Source of the DNA: Acanthosepion lycidas
Lineage: Eukaryota; Mollusca; Cephalopoda; Sepiida; Sepiidae
DNA length: 64,000 nt
Reading direction: 5' to 3'
Assembly (NCBI GenBank): GCA_963932145.1
Contig: OZ010599.1
Coordinates: 45,856,065-45,920,064 of the forward strand
Shown: positions 22,431 to 33,369 of the stretch, in pieces
How positions within the stretch are numbered: position 1 is the stretch's first letter
How the letters are laid out: each line of letters begins with the position of its first letter
The notes under the pieces: model-generated
What the model was told of the DNA's origin: nothing
What the model saw: the letters and a program-made list of their open reading frames with translations, nothing else
The model's database searches: none
Made by a program: the position numbers and the translations under genes

Positions 22431-22439
22431 ACTTAATAG

Positions 22440-22745
22440 GCGGGGAGGTTTCAAAAGCAGCCAAACAACCTGACCAAATGAAATTTCAGGAAAAAACTAT
22501 TCAATTTATGCCAAGAGAGTCAATGAAGCCATCAAGAAGAGAGTGAAGAGAAATCCATAAGTATGACAAAGATGGCAAAAGAGCTTGATATTTTAGATAC
22601 TCACAAATGAGGATTGTGAAAGAGGATTTAGGGTTAAAATCATACAAAATCCAATGATGACAAATGCTCCCAAGAAAAAAGACGGCTTGTTAGAAGAAAA
22701 TGCTGGAGGCTATTTCTTTGGCTAGATGCGAAAGTGTCTCGTCAG
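22440..22745 (+). pseudogene. Tc1/mariner-like transposase, N-terminal half
   Basis: Frames read AIKKRVKRNP-like then MTKMAKELDI and IVKEDLGLKSYKIQ, followed by a basic KKTRLVRRKC stretch. These match the second helix-turn-helix of IS630/Tc1/mariner transposases. The same protein family occurs on the minus strand at 56.6-57.1 kb. The copy is interrupted by the LINE insertion at 22,747-23,499 and continues at 23,510. Confidence 0.65.
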
Positions 22746-22746
22746 T

Positions 22747-23459
22747 ATTCTCATGATTTAGTGGACGACTATTCTTGCTTGATAAATTTTCTGAACTTGG
22801 AATTGTTTTCGCCGTTCTTTCTCCAGTTGTTCTTAATTTTTATTAAAAACATGCCTCCCAAGCTCACTATTTTGGTGAGGGCGGTGGATTGACCGTTGAC
22901 CCCCCCCCACCGGGTCGATGCTTGGACTTAAGGTAAGCTGTACATTCACTTGTTATCATGAGGAAGAAAGCGGACTAACACTTGCTGCCACATATGTTGG
23001 GGCATTTATGACATACCAATAATTCCAGATATCCTTATTTTCTTCAATTTCTTTTTAGATTAGTCAATGGGACTTTTACTAAGTTAAAACTTAATGTTGC
23101 GAAAGGGTAAATCCAAGTGTCAGCCAGGACTCTTTGCAAACTACCTCCCCCTCTCATCGTTCCCTCTGTTTTTGTTGTTGTTCTGTGTTATATGTAATAG
23201 GAGTAGGTAGGCTTTCCTACCACCCAGTCAACACTCCTCCCCCTTCCCTTGGACATGAGTAGAGGCTTACGCCTTGTTCCTTGTTTAGGAAGGGGTTCCT
23301 AGTACTCTCTCTCTCACTGGCCTCTGTATCTCCTGTTCCCTTGATCTATCCACTACCCTTCTCCTCATCCTTTCTTCTGTCACTCCTATCTGATCTTGCT
23401 CCAAATTTTCTGTAACCCCTTGTGTCCTAGTGGCTTCCCACCTTGCTTGGGGTGAAATG

Positions 23460-23499
<40 letters not shown>
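22747..23499 (+). mobile_element. LINE family A insertion, internally deleted, poly-A tailed
   Basis: The 3' part (ACATGAGTAGAGGCTTACGC, CCTTGTGTCCTAGTGGC, CTTGCTTGGGGTGAAATG, then a 37-base A run) is the family A 3' UTR also found at 41.95-42.13 kb. The reverse transcriptase region is missing, so 5' and 3' ends are joined. It splits a mariner-like transposase. TCAGTA occurs on both sides (about 22,742 and 23,501), a candidate target-site duplication. Confidence 0.65.
23463..23499. repeat. Poly-A tail
   Basis: A 37-base A run at the end of the LINE insertion, suggesting a recent event. Confidence 0.95.
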
Positions 23500-23502
<3 letters not shown>

Positions 23503-23509
23503 GTAGATA

Positions 23510-23960
23510 AATTTTTGTCTGGTTAAAATGAGAACTTTTTCACTGTGGAAGCTGTGGTTAACTACCAAAACAATAGGGTTTATGTCACTTCAACAGGAAA
23601 CATTCCTGAAAGTGCCAGAACACATTTCAAGTAACAGAAACTAACTGATGTCATGCTCTGTGCTGCTATTGCTACTGAGGGTTCAAAATCGCCCTTCGTA
23701 TACACTGAAGAAGGACTGAAAGTGAATAGCAGAATTTACCATCAAATGTTGAGAGAGACATGTTGCCTTGATTGTCAGCCACATTTGGAAGTTACTGTCT
23801 TCACTCAAAACAACCCCCCCAAACACATACAATTTGAGTGAAGAGGTGGTGAAGAAGTCATGCACTTCAGTTGAGAAGAGATTAAATAGTGTATAGTGAA
23901 AGCAAAGGGTGGTCATTTTGAATTGTAAATATATGTAAATTATTGTCAATAAATATAAGA
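23510..23960 (+). pseudogene. Tc1/mariner-like transposase, C-terminal half
   Basis: The region reads FFTVEAVVN-type, then IPESARTHF, VMLCAAIATEGSKSPFV, YTEEGLKVNSRIYHQML, VFTQNNPPKH (expected second catalytic site, FTQDGAPAH) and ESKGGHFE at the end. The aspartate at the catalytic DGAPAH site is replaced by N-N, and the third catalytic region is deleted. It continues the N-terminal half at 22,440-22,745 across the LINE insertion. Confidence 0.7.
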
Positions 23961-24439
23961 ATCAGCCTGTAAAAAAAAAGTTCCCATTTTTATTTTTAAC
24001 CTACAAAATTATCATTTCTGACTTATTTAAATATCAACAAAACTAAAATCTATTTTTGCATAAAATCTTGAGTGTTCTAAATACAAAATTTATTACATTA
24101 AGTTATAACTTAATACTTATCTATAATTGGACTTTTTGTTTTACTTTAATGCTTGAATAAACAGATTTTGTGGCTTAAATATCAAGCTATTGTTTTAAAC
24201 TTAAGAAAAAAAACCCAGAAAATCTTAAAATTCACTGTACAGAAACATGATGTATGTAAACAGCCACCAGTATTTTACTCAGATTTAAGATTTTGTAAAA
24301 AAATGACTTGACTGATAATTACTCAATTTACTATAAATAAAAATAAACAAATAGAAATAACTTTAAAATCACTTCAATGTTTTTTAGTCCTGGAAATATG
24401 AAAATGGTTAACCTTTGGAAAAAGGAGTCCTAATGTTGA

Positions 24440-25235
24440 CCAGTTTGAAAGAAAAATAACCCAACATTGAAATGGAGAGTTTCACTTTCAAGTGTGAATT
24501 ATGTGATTGTAAAAAATACTGGCTTGTAAACTTAAGACTTCAGAAAGGTAAATTTATATATGTTCACCTTTCTAATAGGGGGAAAAAAGAAAAATTCCTA
24601 TTTCAAGGTAAATTCAGTAGAGTGTGTCAAATTAAATCAAGAATTGCAATATCCTTGTCACATGGATAATGACAGTAAATCAGTCAAAAGAGAGCCACTT
24701 TTTAAATCAGTCAATATCCAGCAAAGAAAATTGCATAACTGAAGTGGTAGCCAGAAATAGGAGCTTTAGCAGACATTTGAATTTTTAACTGATAATGTCT
24801 CATTCACTCAATTTATAAATAGTGGATGAATATGGGCCTAGAGATTGCTTAGCCAAGAATTTTGTTTGAAGTGTCTATAACCCACTATCAAACATGGCAG
24901 ATATTCAGTTATAGCGTAGGAAGTAATTTGGAACACTGGTTGTTCAATACTTCTAGAACAGAATAGGAATATCAATTAGAAAAGAAAAAAAAATATATAT
25001 TCTGTAGCAAGGACTTCTCCCAATATCCTGTAATGGTTATTTAGACAAAACTAATCTTTTCATGGAAGATGGAGCTCCATATCATACAAAAAAAGAATTA
25101 ATAGCAAATCTAAAATGCTATTAAGCAATTGCCATGGCTAAATCAGTCTCTTGGCATGAATCCTATTGAATAAGTCCAGGCTATTCTTAAATAGAAAATA
25201 AATGATGTTCAAAAAATACCTTTTACAAAGAAATT
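24440..25235 (+). pseudogene. Tc1-like transposase relic
   Basis: The best conserved part is 25,055-25,200: FMEDGAPYHTKKELIANL, the second catalytic aspartate motif, then in another frame NPIE-like and S-R-L-F-L-N-R-K, matching SPDLNPIENLWxxxKRKV. The upstream part is heavily decayed. Frame changes and stops throughout show it is inactive. It is distinct from the split mariner-like copy just before it. Confidence 0.6.
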
Positions 25236-25239
25236 GTTT

Positions 25240-27225
25240 CATGTTTTGAATACAACTGTTTTCCAACAAATTTTTATTTTATTTTTCCTTAAATCTTTTG
25301 ACCAACCAAAAATCTCAAAGTAGTCTTTGTGAACTGTCATTACAATCAATCATCAGAGAAAAATAAAATAATGCTTTCATTTTACTAAAATTTATGTTTA
25401 ATTTGACATAATAAGAAATATAATAAGAAATTAAAAAATATGTTCAACATTATACAGGATGTGAAAGAAATAGAACTGTTTTAAATATTGGAGGTATTTC
25501 TGTCACAAACTGTATATAAACCAATAATGTTCTTTGAGGATTTTTTTTAATGTATTATTTCAATATTTTGGATCATTTTTCTGGTTTCTGGTACATATTT
25601 AAATACAAATTGTTCAATCTTAGCCTGAAGATCATATTAAAGCATGATAGTCACCATACAGTGTTTATTCTTATTTTCACAATGTCTATACTTATAAACA
25701 GTCTAACTCCAATATTGACCACTTTTTCCCTATAAATGTAGCAAATATATAAGTTGCAGGATGTAATTTTTTAAACATTTATTACTGTACACAGCTTTAT
25801 GCTAAATTCTTTAACTTTTCATGTATTGTTGTATAAGTAATTAATACATCACCTGATAAGCTTTGAAACCAGATTTAAAAAGATTTTTTTCATTTAACAG
25901 GTATGGTAATGAAAATTTAATCATTAAACTTTAAATCTCATAACTTATTCTGAATACTCTACCAATGAGTAAAGCAAATATGACTCACAAATTAGGTAAA
26001 TGTTTTAGAATTCTGCTTTTAAATTAAGAAATAGAATAAAAGTTATAATTACTAATAAAAATAATAAAATGTAAGTTAGAACTTAATTTTTATTTATATG
26101 TCTATTTTCCCTTGTAAACAAAAGTGATCTCTCCACCCAATAACACATTGTACTCGTACTGATTAACATGCAAAATAACAAGAAAGGTTAGTCTTCATAA
26201 ATGACAAGCAAGTATAGAAAGAGACACTCAATTTAGAAAAATATATACAAGGAATCAATAATTACATTGTTCAGTCTCAAAGAATTGAGTGTTGAACAAA
26301 TTGAATGCTAGGAACAGATGAATGTCTCATCTTGAATCAACCTTGTCATAGGGTCAATATATTTTTTGTGATTCAATGAATGTTGAATTCTCTTCATGCC
26401 ATTTAAATAAATCACTCTTTAATTTTTTTTTTTTTTTGAACTTTAATCTTCAATTAACCAATATATACACTCAATAGTTTAAGACTTTTACTTGAAATGA
26501 TAAAAATCCTTGATTATTTTAGCTTCTATTGTCAGCAGAGCACCAATAATACAAACATTTATAAGGTAATAATAATAATAGTAATAATAAGATTCTCTAT
26601 TAACTTCATAGATTACAAACTGAAACTATCAAATTAGCAATTTTGAACTAATATTAAATATCATGTAGGTTAAGAATAACCATTTTTAATCTTGACTTTG
26701 CTACATTTAAAAATTGGACCAAGAATTAAATTTTCAGTCCAAATAAAGCAGTTTATGACAAACTATAGTAATGACATGAGAAAATAATTATAAGCCATAA
26801 AAATTACCTTACAATTTTTTTTAATAGAATATTAAGCAACTAATCCTCTTTGCTGAGAAGATGTTTTAATCCTAACAGAATACTTTATAGTTGCTCTAGA
26901 TAAGAGACACCCCATTGAACATTCTCACATCCTACCACTTCTTGTATGAAATCCTCTTGCTGGAACAAGAAGTCAAGGAGGTTATATATAAAGAGGAGAA
27001 TGTGCAACAGGTTGTTCAGCAAGTATGTCATATTACTGTAGCTAGTCAGGTAAGCAGAATTTCTATTGTTTGGTGCAATCAGAAAAACATCAAAGACATA
27101 AATATTACAACAATCTGCTAGCCAGGATTACACAGATATAAAATAGATAATGAAAATAGAAGACAACATTGGCAAATGGAGAATTTTTCCTGTTCTGTTA
27201 CACTTAATTTTCTTAACAGTGGTTA
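25240..27225. other. AT-rich non-coding DNA
   Basis: No gene or assignable repeat. There is a short (AAT)n run (26,570-26,588) and a poly-T run near 26,423. Confidence 0.4.
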
Positions 27226-27227
27226 TA

Positions 27228-27811
27228 CAGGGTTTTCCAAGAAAAATTAACATTTCAAATGTGTATATCTGACTAACTACATGTCCCAGGCAAACAAAAT
27301 TAAATAGGCTTCATGTTGAACAATAAAAGATTTTTTATTTATCAATTCAGACAAGATATTCAAAGGGATGTAGATGTTATAACCGATTTCACAAAGCTTC
27401 ACAAATACTCAATGTGTACACCACCTGTGACATGACTAACGTCGTCAGTATTCTAGCTCCAGCCAAACATACTGTAGTATATCTTGCGTAACATTCTCCA
27501 GTGCCTCAGTGATTTCTGCTTGTTCCTCTAGGCTTGTAGGAAGAGGGGGGGATATAGATCTGTCCTTTCACATAGCCCCATAGAAAAAGAAATCACAAGG
27601 TGTTAAGTCAGGTGAATGTGGTCACCATTTCAACAGCACATTGTCATTATCACTGGTATGCTGAATCCATCTTCCTGGTAAATTCTCATTGAGATAAGTC
27701 TGTACAATCAACTTAGTTCTTACACATTTTGTTAAAATTTGAGATCATTTGAGTGAGAATTGGCTATGTTATTAGACTACAAAATGATGTCAATTTTTTG
27801 GGGACACCCTG
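27228..27811 (-). mobile_element. Tc1/mariner-superfamily element with TIRs and TA duplication
   Basis: The ends CAGGGTTTTCCAAGAAAAAT and, reversed, CAGGGTGTCCCCAAAAAATT form terminal inverted repeats flanked by TA on both sides. The minus strand encodes the transposase C-terminus: PHSPDLTPCDFFFYGAM, ISPPLPTSLEEQAEITEALE, NVTQDILQYVWLELEY. This matches SPDLTPxDFFLWG... of a common invertebrate transposase family. At 584 bp it is internally deleted, with stops, and cannot move by itself. Confidence 0.8.
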
Positions 27812-27885
27812 TATTTTTTGTCTTTTGGCAAGTATCTGCCAATCCTTTTAAAATATGTCCATAACATTTGTACATAGTATAAAAA

Positions 27886-28240
27886 GGGCTTATGGCCACA
27901 TTAAGTTGAAGCACAAGTTCCCATACGATCGCCAAAGTTAAGCAACATCAAGCCTAATGTATACCTAGATGGGTGACGTAATCTTGGATGTGCAGATGAT
28001 GTAATGGATAATGTCCTGGGATTGTTAATCAGAACAAAGTTCTAATTCCCATTGAGTTTGTTATATTCACTTATGCACAAATACTTTTGGGAAAAACATT
28101 AATCTACCTCTTCTCCCTCCAGCTATGGATTAATTAGTAAGCTTTATATCACTAAACCATTATTATCTCTTCTCAAATAATTTTTTAGCTTTAAGTAACC
28201 TGCAAATGGTTGATAAATCCTAGAAAATGAATGAATCAAT
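27886..28240 (+). repeat. Chimeric 5S rRNA-tRNA SINE, copy 1
   Basis: GCTTATGGCCACATTAAGTT (27,888), then GATCGCCAAAGTTAAGCAAC and CTAGATGGGTGAC reproduce the 5' end, A box and C box of 5S rRNA in order. A tRNA-like part follows (GATGTAATGGATAATGTCC and AAAGTTCTAATTCCC as A and B boxes), then a shared tail to about 28,240. Truncation and base changes rule out a functional 5S gene. Copies 2 and 3 lie at 31.85-32.21 and 55.58-55.98 kb. Confidence 0.8.
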
Positions 28241-28329
28241 CAAATATAAAAATTAATACCATTTTCAGGTAGAGATTTAAATTCAACAATTGACTTTGTA
28301 ATCATGACCAATGTATATGTTATGCTTGA

Positions 28330-28860
28330 TCTTCTATATAGAAGATCATGGCTCTCCACAACTCTCTATTCCGTGTGGCCCTTAGCAGTTTTTCTCTCTT
28401 TGTTTAGGCACCTCTCTTGTTCTGCTATCCATTCCCACAAGCTTGTCAGGTAAATGGATTGCTGCCTCCTCCCTCTGTCTATTTTATACTCCATGAAGGT
28501 TAAGTTTTCTAAGGCCTCCTTTCTAATTAGGTGTCCAAAGAATTTCAGCTTTCTGTTCCCGATTCTGAGTGTTCTTTCTATTGCCATTTACTTTAAGCCT
28601 TCCTTGTTGCTTATTCATTCCATCCATGGAATTTTCAGTATCCTTCTATAGAATCATATTTCTGCTGCTTTTAGTTTTTCTTCCTCATCTGTAGAGAGAT
28701 TGTCAAACATTCACTGCTATATAATAGAATGTATATCACATATCAATCCAACACTCTTATTTGTTTCTAATGGAATTTTTCCCTTTCTCAGCACCTTGCA
28801 ACACTTGATGCTTTGGCCATTTGATTGAACACTCTCTTAGTTGCAGCAATAAAAAATATC
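28330..28860 (-). pseudogene. LINE family B, C-terminal end of reverse transcriptase ORF
   Basis: The minus strand reads RTLRIGNRKLKFFGHLIRKE, ALENLTFMEYKIDRGRRQQS and SLWEWIAEQ. This is the C-terminal LxFLGHxxRKExLExLxxTGxIxGxRxRGRQR block of a very common animal LINE type. Upstream, frameshifted FHGWNE-type and SECLTISLQMRKK-type stretches continue toward the reverse transcriptase. The catalytic core is missing. Retroposon relic, 5'-truncated. Confidence 0.75.
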
Positions 28861-30445
28861 TTTTTATGATGACAACTTTAATGATGTCAAAAATGATTTT
28901 TCAGACATATTGAGGTATAATAAACAATACTATGAGAGTGGAGAGATGAATGCTTTCATTCTCAGTACAAGGAAAGGTTAATTGAAAATTTAAGTAAATG
29001 TCTTCATAAATTATAAAATACTAAAACATCTGGCCTCATACAAAACATGAACTTCCTCCTGGACAAGAAATCTCCAAATTAAATAAATAGGAGGAAATAC
29101 ATGTCTATTATTGGTTACTAGATAGTCTTTTTCAGCTTATACTCTTATAGAGTAATCGGCCATAGTTAAGTGTAATTGACACAAATGCCTAACAAATAGA
29201 TTTGACAAAGTTTCCAAAGAGAGAAAAAGAACAAGGCTAAAAAATACTAAGCAAACAATATCCAAGTCAAAACTAAGCAAAGAAATAGTAAAAAAGGTAA
29301 AAAGTTCAAAGTACAAATGGTGATCACATGCAAAAGGGATACAGTCAGGGAATTGTAGTGTTCTAACTTCAAGACAAGAAAGAAAGAAATATGGTGGATG
29401 AAACCAAAAGAAGTGATTGATTTTTTTAATATTTAGGAAGAATTCCCAGCATGCATCTATAGAATCTGTCTATAAATTTGGGGCTGGGATGTTTTAGAAG
29501 TCATTCCTTTTTGCATTGGAACCAACAATCTAAAATTAATACTGGCCATAAATTACAACAATGACATTTCAAAAAGTATTTAAACTCTTTGTCTGACTTT
29601 CTTCTAACAACATTCATGCTTATTGTGTCATATCATGGTGTTAAAATCATCAAATAGACTGCCTGCAGGCACATTATCCACAAGTCAAAAATCTGTTTAG
29701 TTCGGTTAATGTTAAGCATTGGTTTTATTAAACTGAATACTTCTTTTAATAAGTCCAGTAAAAATAAGAGGAACATAATTACATTATACATCACTTAAAT
29801 GCAAACTAAGTGGTCAAGCAAATAGCCAATATAGTGTTATTTCCTCAGTATTTTAGACTAAGCTCTGAACACAAAAATAGTTTCAATCAGAGATAGCTAT
29901 TGAATAGTCAAAGAGGAAAGAGAGGACAATGCAGAAATGTCTTTTTTGCAGAGAAGTCATACAATCCAGTCTACTTAATTCTAACAGAGAGAAGCACAAT
30001 GATGACATTTTAATTGTATATGCAAGTGACTGCTTGCCAGCTTCTTTCTAAAATTATCAGCACACAAGTGGTTAACTTTTTGCTACATGATAGCAGAAAT
30101 AAAACTCCTCCTTTTACAACACAAAAGGCAGATCACATACAAAAAAGTTTATTCTTGTCACGGCAAAAGGCTTTGTTTTATACAAACATTAGATGATCAC
30201 GAGAGTGAGCGTGCATGTCACTCAGTTGAAGAGTGATCAGAAAATAAACACAAATTGAAATAATGAACATTAAGCCATATTTAAGAACTGCTTTATAATA
30301 AATACAGATAATACCTAAAATTAGAAACAGATATTTTTTCAAGGTAGGTAAATTAATGTCTATTCTGGTGATCATATAGTCACTTAAAAATAACATTTAA
30401 ACAATAAATTAAAATATGTTGGATCAATAAAGGAAAAAATCCATT
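28861..30445. other. AT-rich non-coding DNA
   Basis: No gene recognised. Positions 29,543-29,580 are identical to 32,673-32,710 (38 bases) without flanking similarity. Confidence 0.4.
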
Positions 30446-30448
30446 CCT

Positions 30449-30490
30449 ATATATATATATATATAGTGTGTGTGTGTGTGTGTGTGTGTG
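30449..30490. repeat. (AT)n(GT)n compound microsatellite
   Basis: About 8 AT units, then 12 GT units. Confidence 0.95.
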
Positions 30491-31195
30491 TTTGTCACAG
30501 CAAGTTTGCATGTTGTTGATACTATTGGATATTTTATAAATAAACTGTTAAATCTTTCACCTCCTTATATGCTGTTTATCTTTTACAGAAACAATTTATA
30601 AGCCCCAACAAAAACATTTTTTTACAAGAATAATTGACATTTTAATGAGTGCCCAAAATTTAAAAGCAGGAAAAGATTTGTTCTTCGAGGTCACATAGTT
30701 CATACATGTTTACTTTGCCATCAGCAAAAGAATTCAGTTTTCCAACTTCCATTTCCATTTTACTGCTTCAGACTCTGGAACCTTCCCAAAGGCATTTTTT
30801 GCTTGGATTAGAAGGTGGGACTGGGGGGACAAAATAAGGCACTTGACAGTTGCAACACTGACAGAATGAAATTTGGTTAAGCATCTGTTGAAGCATTGGG
30901 CTTCGTTAGCAGTGCCAACAAGGTGCTCCAGGAATAAAGACCAAATTTAAAGAAACAAGCACAAGTATAAAGATAAAAAAAGAATCACTCTCCAAGAGAA
31001 AAATTTATCAAGATTGGTTAAATACAAAAAAAAAGGCCAATTGTTAAGAAGGTCTTTGCATTAATCCTCAATACATTGTTAATGAGCCTTATTACTACAC
31101 ACTCAATCTGAGAAGAGAAAACTGGTTTCAAAATAGTGTAAAAGGTGCTTTTTTTCTTAGTTATCCAGCCAAGCAGGTATTTCTTTTATGTGCAA
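30491..31195. other. Non-coding DNA with a small cysteine/proline-rich frame
   Basis: On the minus strand 30,896-30,768 is an ATG-to-TGA frame of 42 codons with CQCCNCQVPYFVPPVPPSNP in its middle. The composition is unusual, but no homologue is recognised and no ribosome-context or splice evidence supports it. It is recorded, not called as a gene. Confidence 0.2.
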
Positions 31196-31199
31196 AGTC

Positions 31200-31835
31200 T
31201 TTTTGGGGCATGGCAATTATGTCTCTCCCCCACTTCCTGTCTATTTTTGTAATAAGTAACTTCTGCAATTTTTTCACCAAAATTTTTTAAAGTAGGTTAC
31301 TTGTTGTTCGCTCCCTGTCTGCCTTGCCTTCAATGTATCCTGAACATTAAATTCTCTAGGGCCCACTTTCCTTATGTATCCCAGAAATTTTAAACTGTCT
31401 TTTTCTGAATAAATATGTTTCCATGTTGATACTATTTTCCTTAAGACTTCCTTTTTGCTCACATGTTCCATTCATGGTATTCTCAGCATCCTTCTGTTGG
31501 TTCAAGTCTCTTCTTTACCAATGAGGAAACTGCTCAACATTTACTCTCATATTCCTATCTTTTAATGCTTAACTTAATTTTGTGGATGACATCTTTCACT
31601 ATTTCAATGCAACTTCAGATTTCTGTGTCACATTTTTGTCAACTTTTACATTACCCAGATTGTTAAATTTCAGTATTTGCTTGATTTTGATGTCCCCAAT
31701 ATAAAGCTCACACCTTTGGCTGCCACTTTTGCTTATGTGCCAAGCATTCAATTTCTTACAGTTAATAGTTCTTTCTTTTTGCTTTCCATTACTACTTTCT
31801 AAGATTTCTTTCAGTCCCATTTTAGATTGATTGAT
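31200..31835 (-). pseudogene. LINE family B fragment with internal deletion
   Basis: One minus frame reads INCKKLNAWHISKSGSQRCE and LYIGDIKIKQILKFNNLG, matching the INCKKTExMVxSK...CELKIGxxxIKQVxKFxYLG block. Another reads MEHVSKKEVLRKI and DSLKFLGYIRKVGPREF, the later WTExVxNEEVLRR...LKFLGHxxRK block. The intervening part is shortened and frameshifted. Its 5' edge abuts the SINE tail starting near 31,840. Confidence 0.7.
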
Positions 31836-31839
31836 TTGC

Positions 31840-32212
31840 TTTCTACAGTTTATAAACCTTTTGCAGGTTATTTAAAGCCAGAAAATATTTTTAGATTGCA
31901 AGAATTTTCTTTTTCGGAGATAAGTTTTAGTGATACTAATCTTACTAATTAACCCATAGCTTGGGGGAGAATAGGTGGATTCATACCTTTCCTAAGGGTA
32001 TCTGTGCATAACTGAATATAACAGACCCAATGGGAATTGGAACTTGGCTCTCCAATTAACAATTCCAAGCCATTATCCATTACACACCTGGTATTTTCAA
32101 GTGGTCACCCATCTTGGTAATCACTGAGCTCGACATTGATTAACTTCAGTGATCATACAGAAACTGGGGTTTCAATGTGATGTAGCCATAAACAGTTCCA
32201 TTTTAGAGTCTG
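31840..32212 (-). repeat. Chimeric 5S rRNA-tRNA SINE, copy 2
   Basis: On the minus strand it begins TTTATGGCTACATCACATTG and CTGTATGATCACTGAAGTTA. AAGATGGGTGACCACTTGAA (5S C box) follows, then GGTGTGTAATGGATAATGGC and a B-box-like CCAAGTTCCAATTCCC. The tail matches copies 1 and 3 (CAGTTATGCACAGATACCCT, then TTTGCAGGTTATTTAAAG read on the plus strand). Confidence 0.8.
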
Positions 32213-32536
32213 CCATCAAAATAGTAGCATCTGGCTATCACAGATATTTTAGATAAGTTTATTCTTTTTGCATATGTACCTAAAATGAATATTTAACACA
32301 CATCTTTTTTTTATATGTGCCATTTCAAATTAAGGAAATTATAATAAATGCAATTTTAAACCAAAACAAAGGATTCTAACCCTTAACAGTCAACTTAGTA
32401 CATGCAAATAAGAGACTACTCATATTGAAACAAGTTTGAGCTAAGATAAACCAATAAAATTAAATTTCTAAAATGTTAAACAAAATTGTGTCAAGAATTG
32501 TTCAAAAAGTACATTTGCAGTAGGAGGCAATGTAGC

Positions 32537-32560
32537 AAAAAAAAAAAAAAAAAAAAAAAA
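32537..32560. repeat. Poly-A tract
   Basis: A 24-base A run; no retroposon body is recognised. Confidence 0.9.
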
Positions 32561-32738
32561 TGTTTTTGTTCAAGTAACAGGATTGGCTGGTGAAATTTGT
32601 TGATAAAATATTTTGATAATGAAAAAAAAAATCTTGTTCAATTCTAAGTAACAAATACAAACATGTCAAGGATGGCCATAAATTACAACAATGACATTTC
32701 AAAAAGTATTAAGTTTACACACATGGCTATGCACATAC

Positions 32739-32741
<3 letters not shown>

Positions 32742-32802
<61 letters not shown>
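32742..32802. repeat. (GT)n(AT)n compound microsatellite
   Basis: About 19 GT units then 11 AT units; similar compound tracts follow at 33.18 and 33.37 kb. Confidence 0.95.
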
Positions 32803-32804
<2 letters not shown>

Positions 32805-33181
32805 ACAGTTGTTGTTGTGTCTTTATTTACATGTGTGTGTATACACACATACCCAATTCAGTTGTAATGACTCAACCGAAGAACCCAACATTCAGATATT
32901 ATACTTTTTTTTTTTTTTTTAATTATTATTATTATTATTTTCTTCTCAACAATAAAATAACAAATCCACCTGCATCAGAAAGTAAGACAATTTGTTTCTC
33001 AACTTTGGAAATTGTCCACATTTCTTAAATAATAGAATTTTTTTTCCTCTACCCTCAATGCTATTCATAAACTTTTGTAGACAATGACCACACCATATAT
33101 AAAATGCTAGTGGGTTTGCCTCAAATTTCAATCATTAAACAGACAAATAAAAAAAAAAATTAAGGCACTATTCCAAATGCC

Positions 33182-33227
33182 ATATATATATATATATATA
33201 TATAGATAGAGAGAGAGAGAGAGAGTG
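33182..33227. repeat. (TA)n(GA)n compound microsatellite
   Basis: About 11 TA units then 11 GA units. Confidence 0.95.
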
Positions 33228-33290
33228 AGTGAATAATTGATGGAAGCCAACTTGTACATAAATTCAATTTACCTCCTTTTGAGATATATA

Positions 33291-33369
33291 TTAGGTTGGT
33301 GCAAAAATAATGTTGTTTTCTCACATATGTTACTATGTGAGAAAATGACATTATTTTTGCACCAACCTA

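Noticed and set aside
25455..25510. A CAGGATGTG-type end beside TA, possibly a transposon tip
   Set aside because: No matching inverted partner was found downstream.
27888..27990. A functional 5S rRNA gene
   Set aside because: Truncated and substituted; joined to a tRNA-like unit and a repeat tail, with two similar copies nearby, so it is a SINE.
32663..33028. A 121-residue frame with CVCVCV and YIYIYI runs
   Set aside because: Translation of (GT)n and (AT)n microsatellites; no protein-like sequence outside them.
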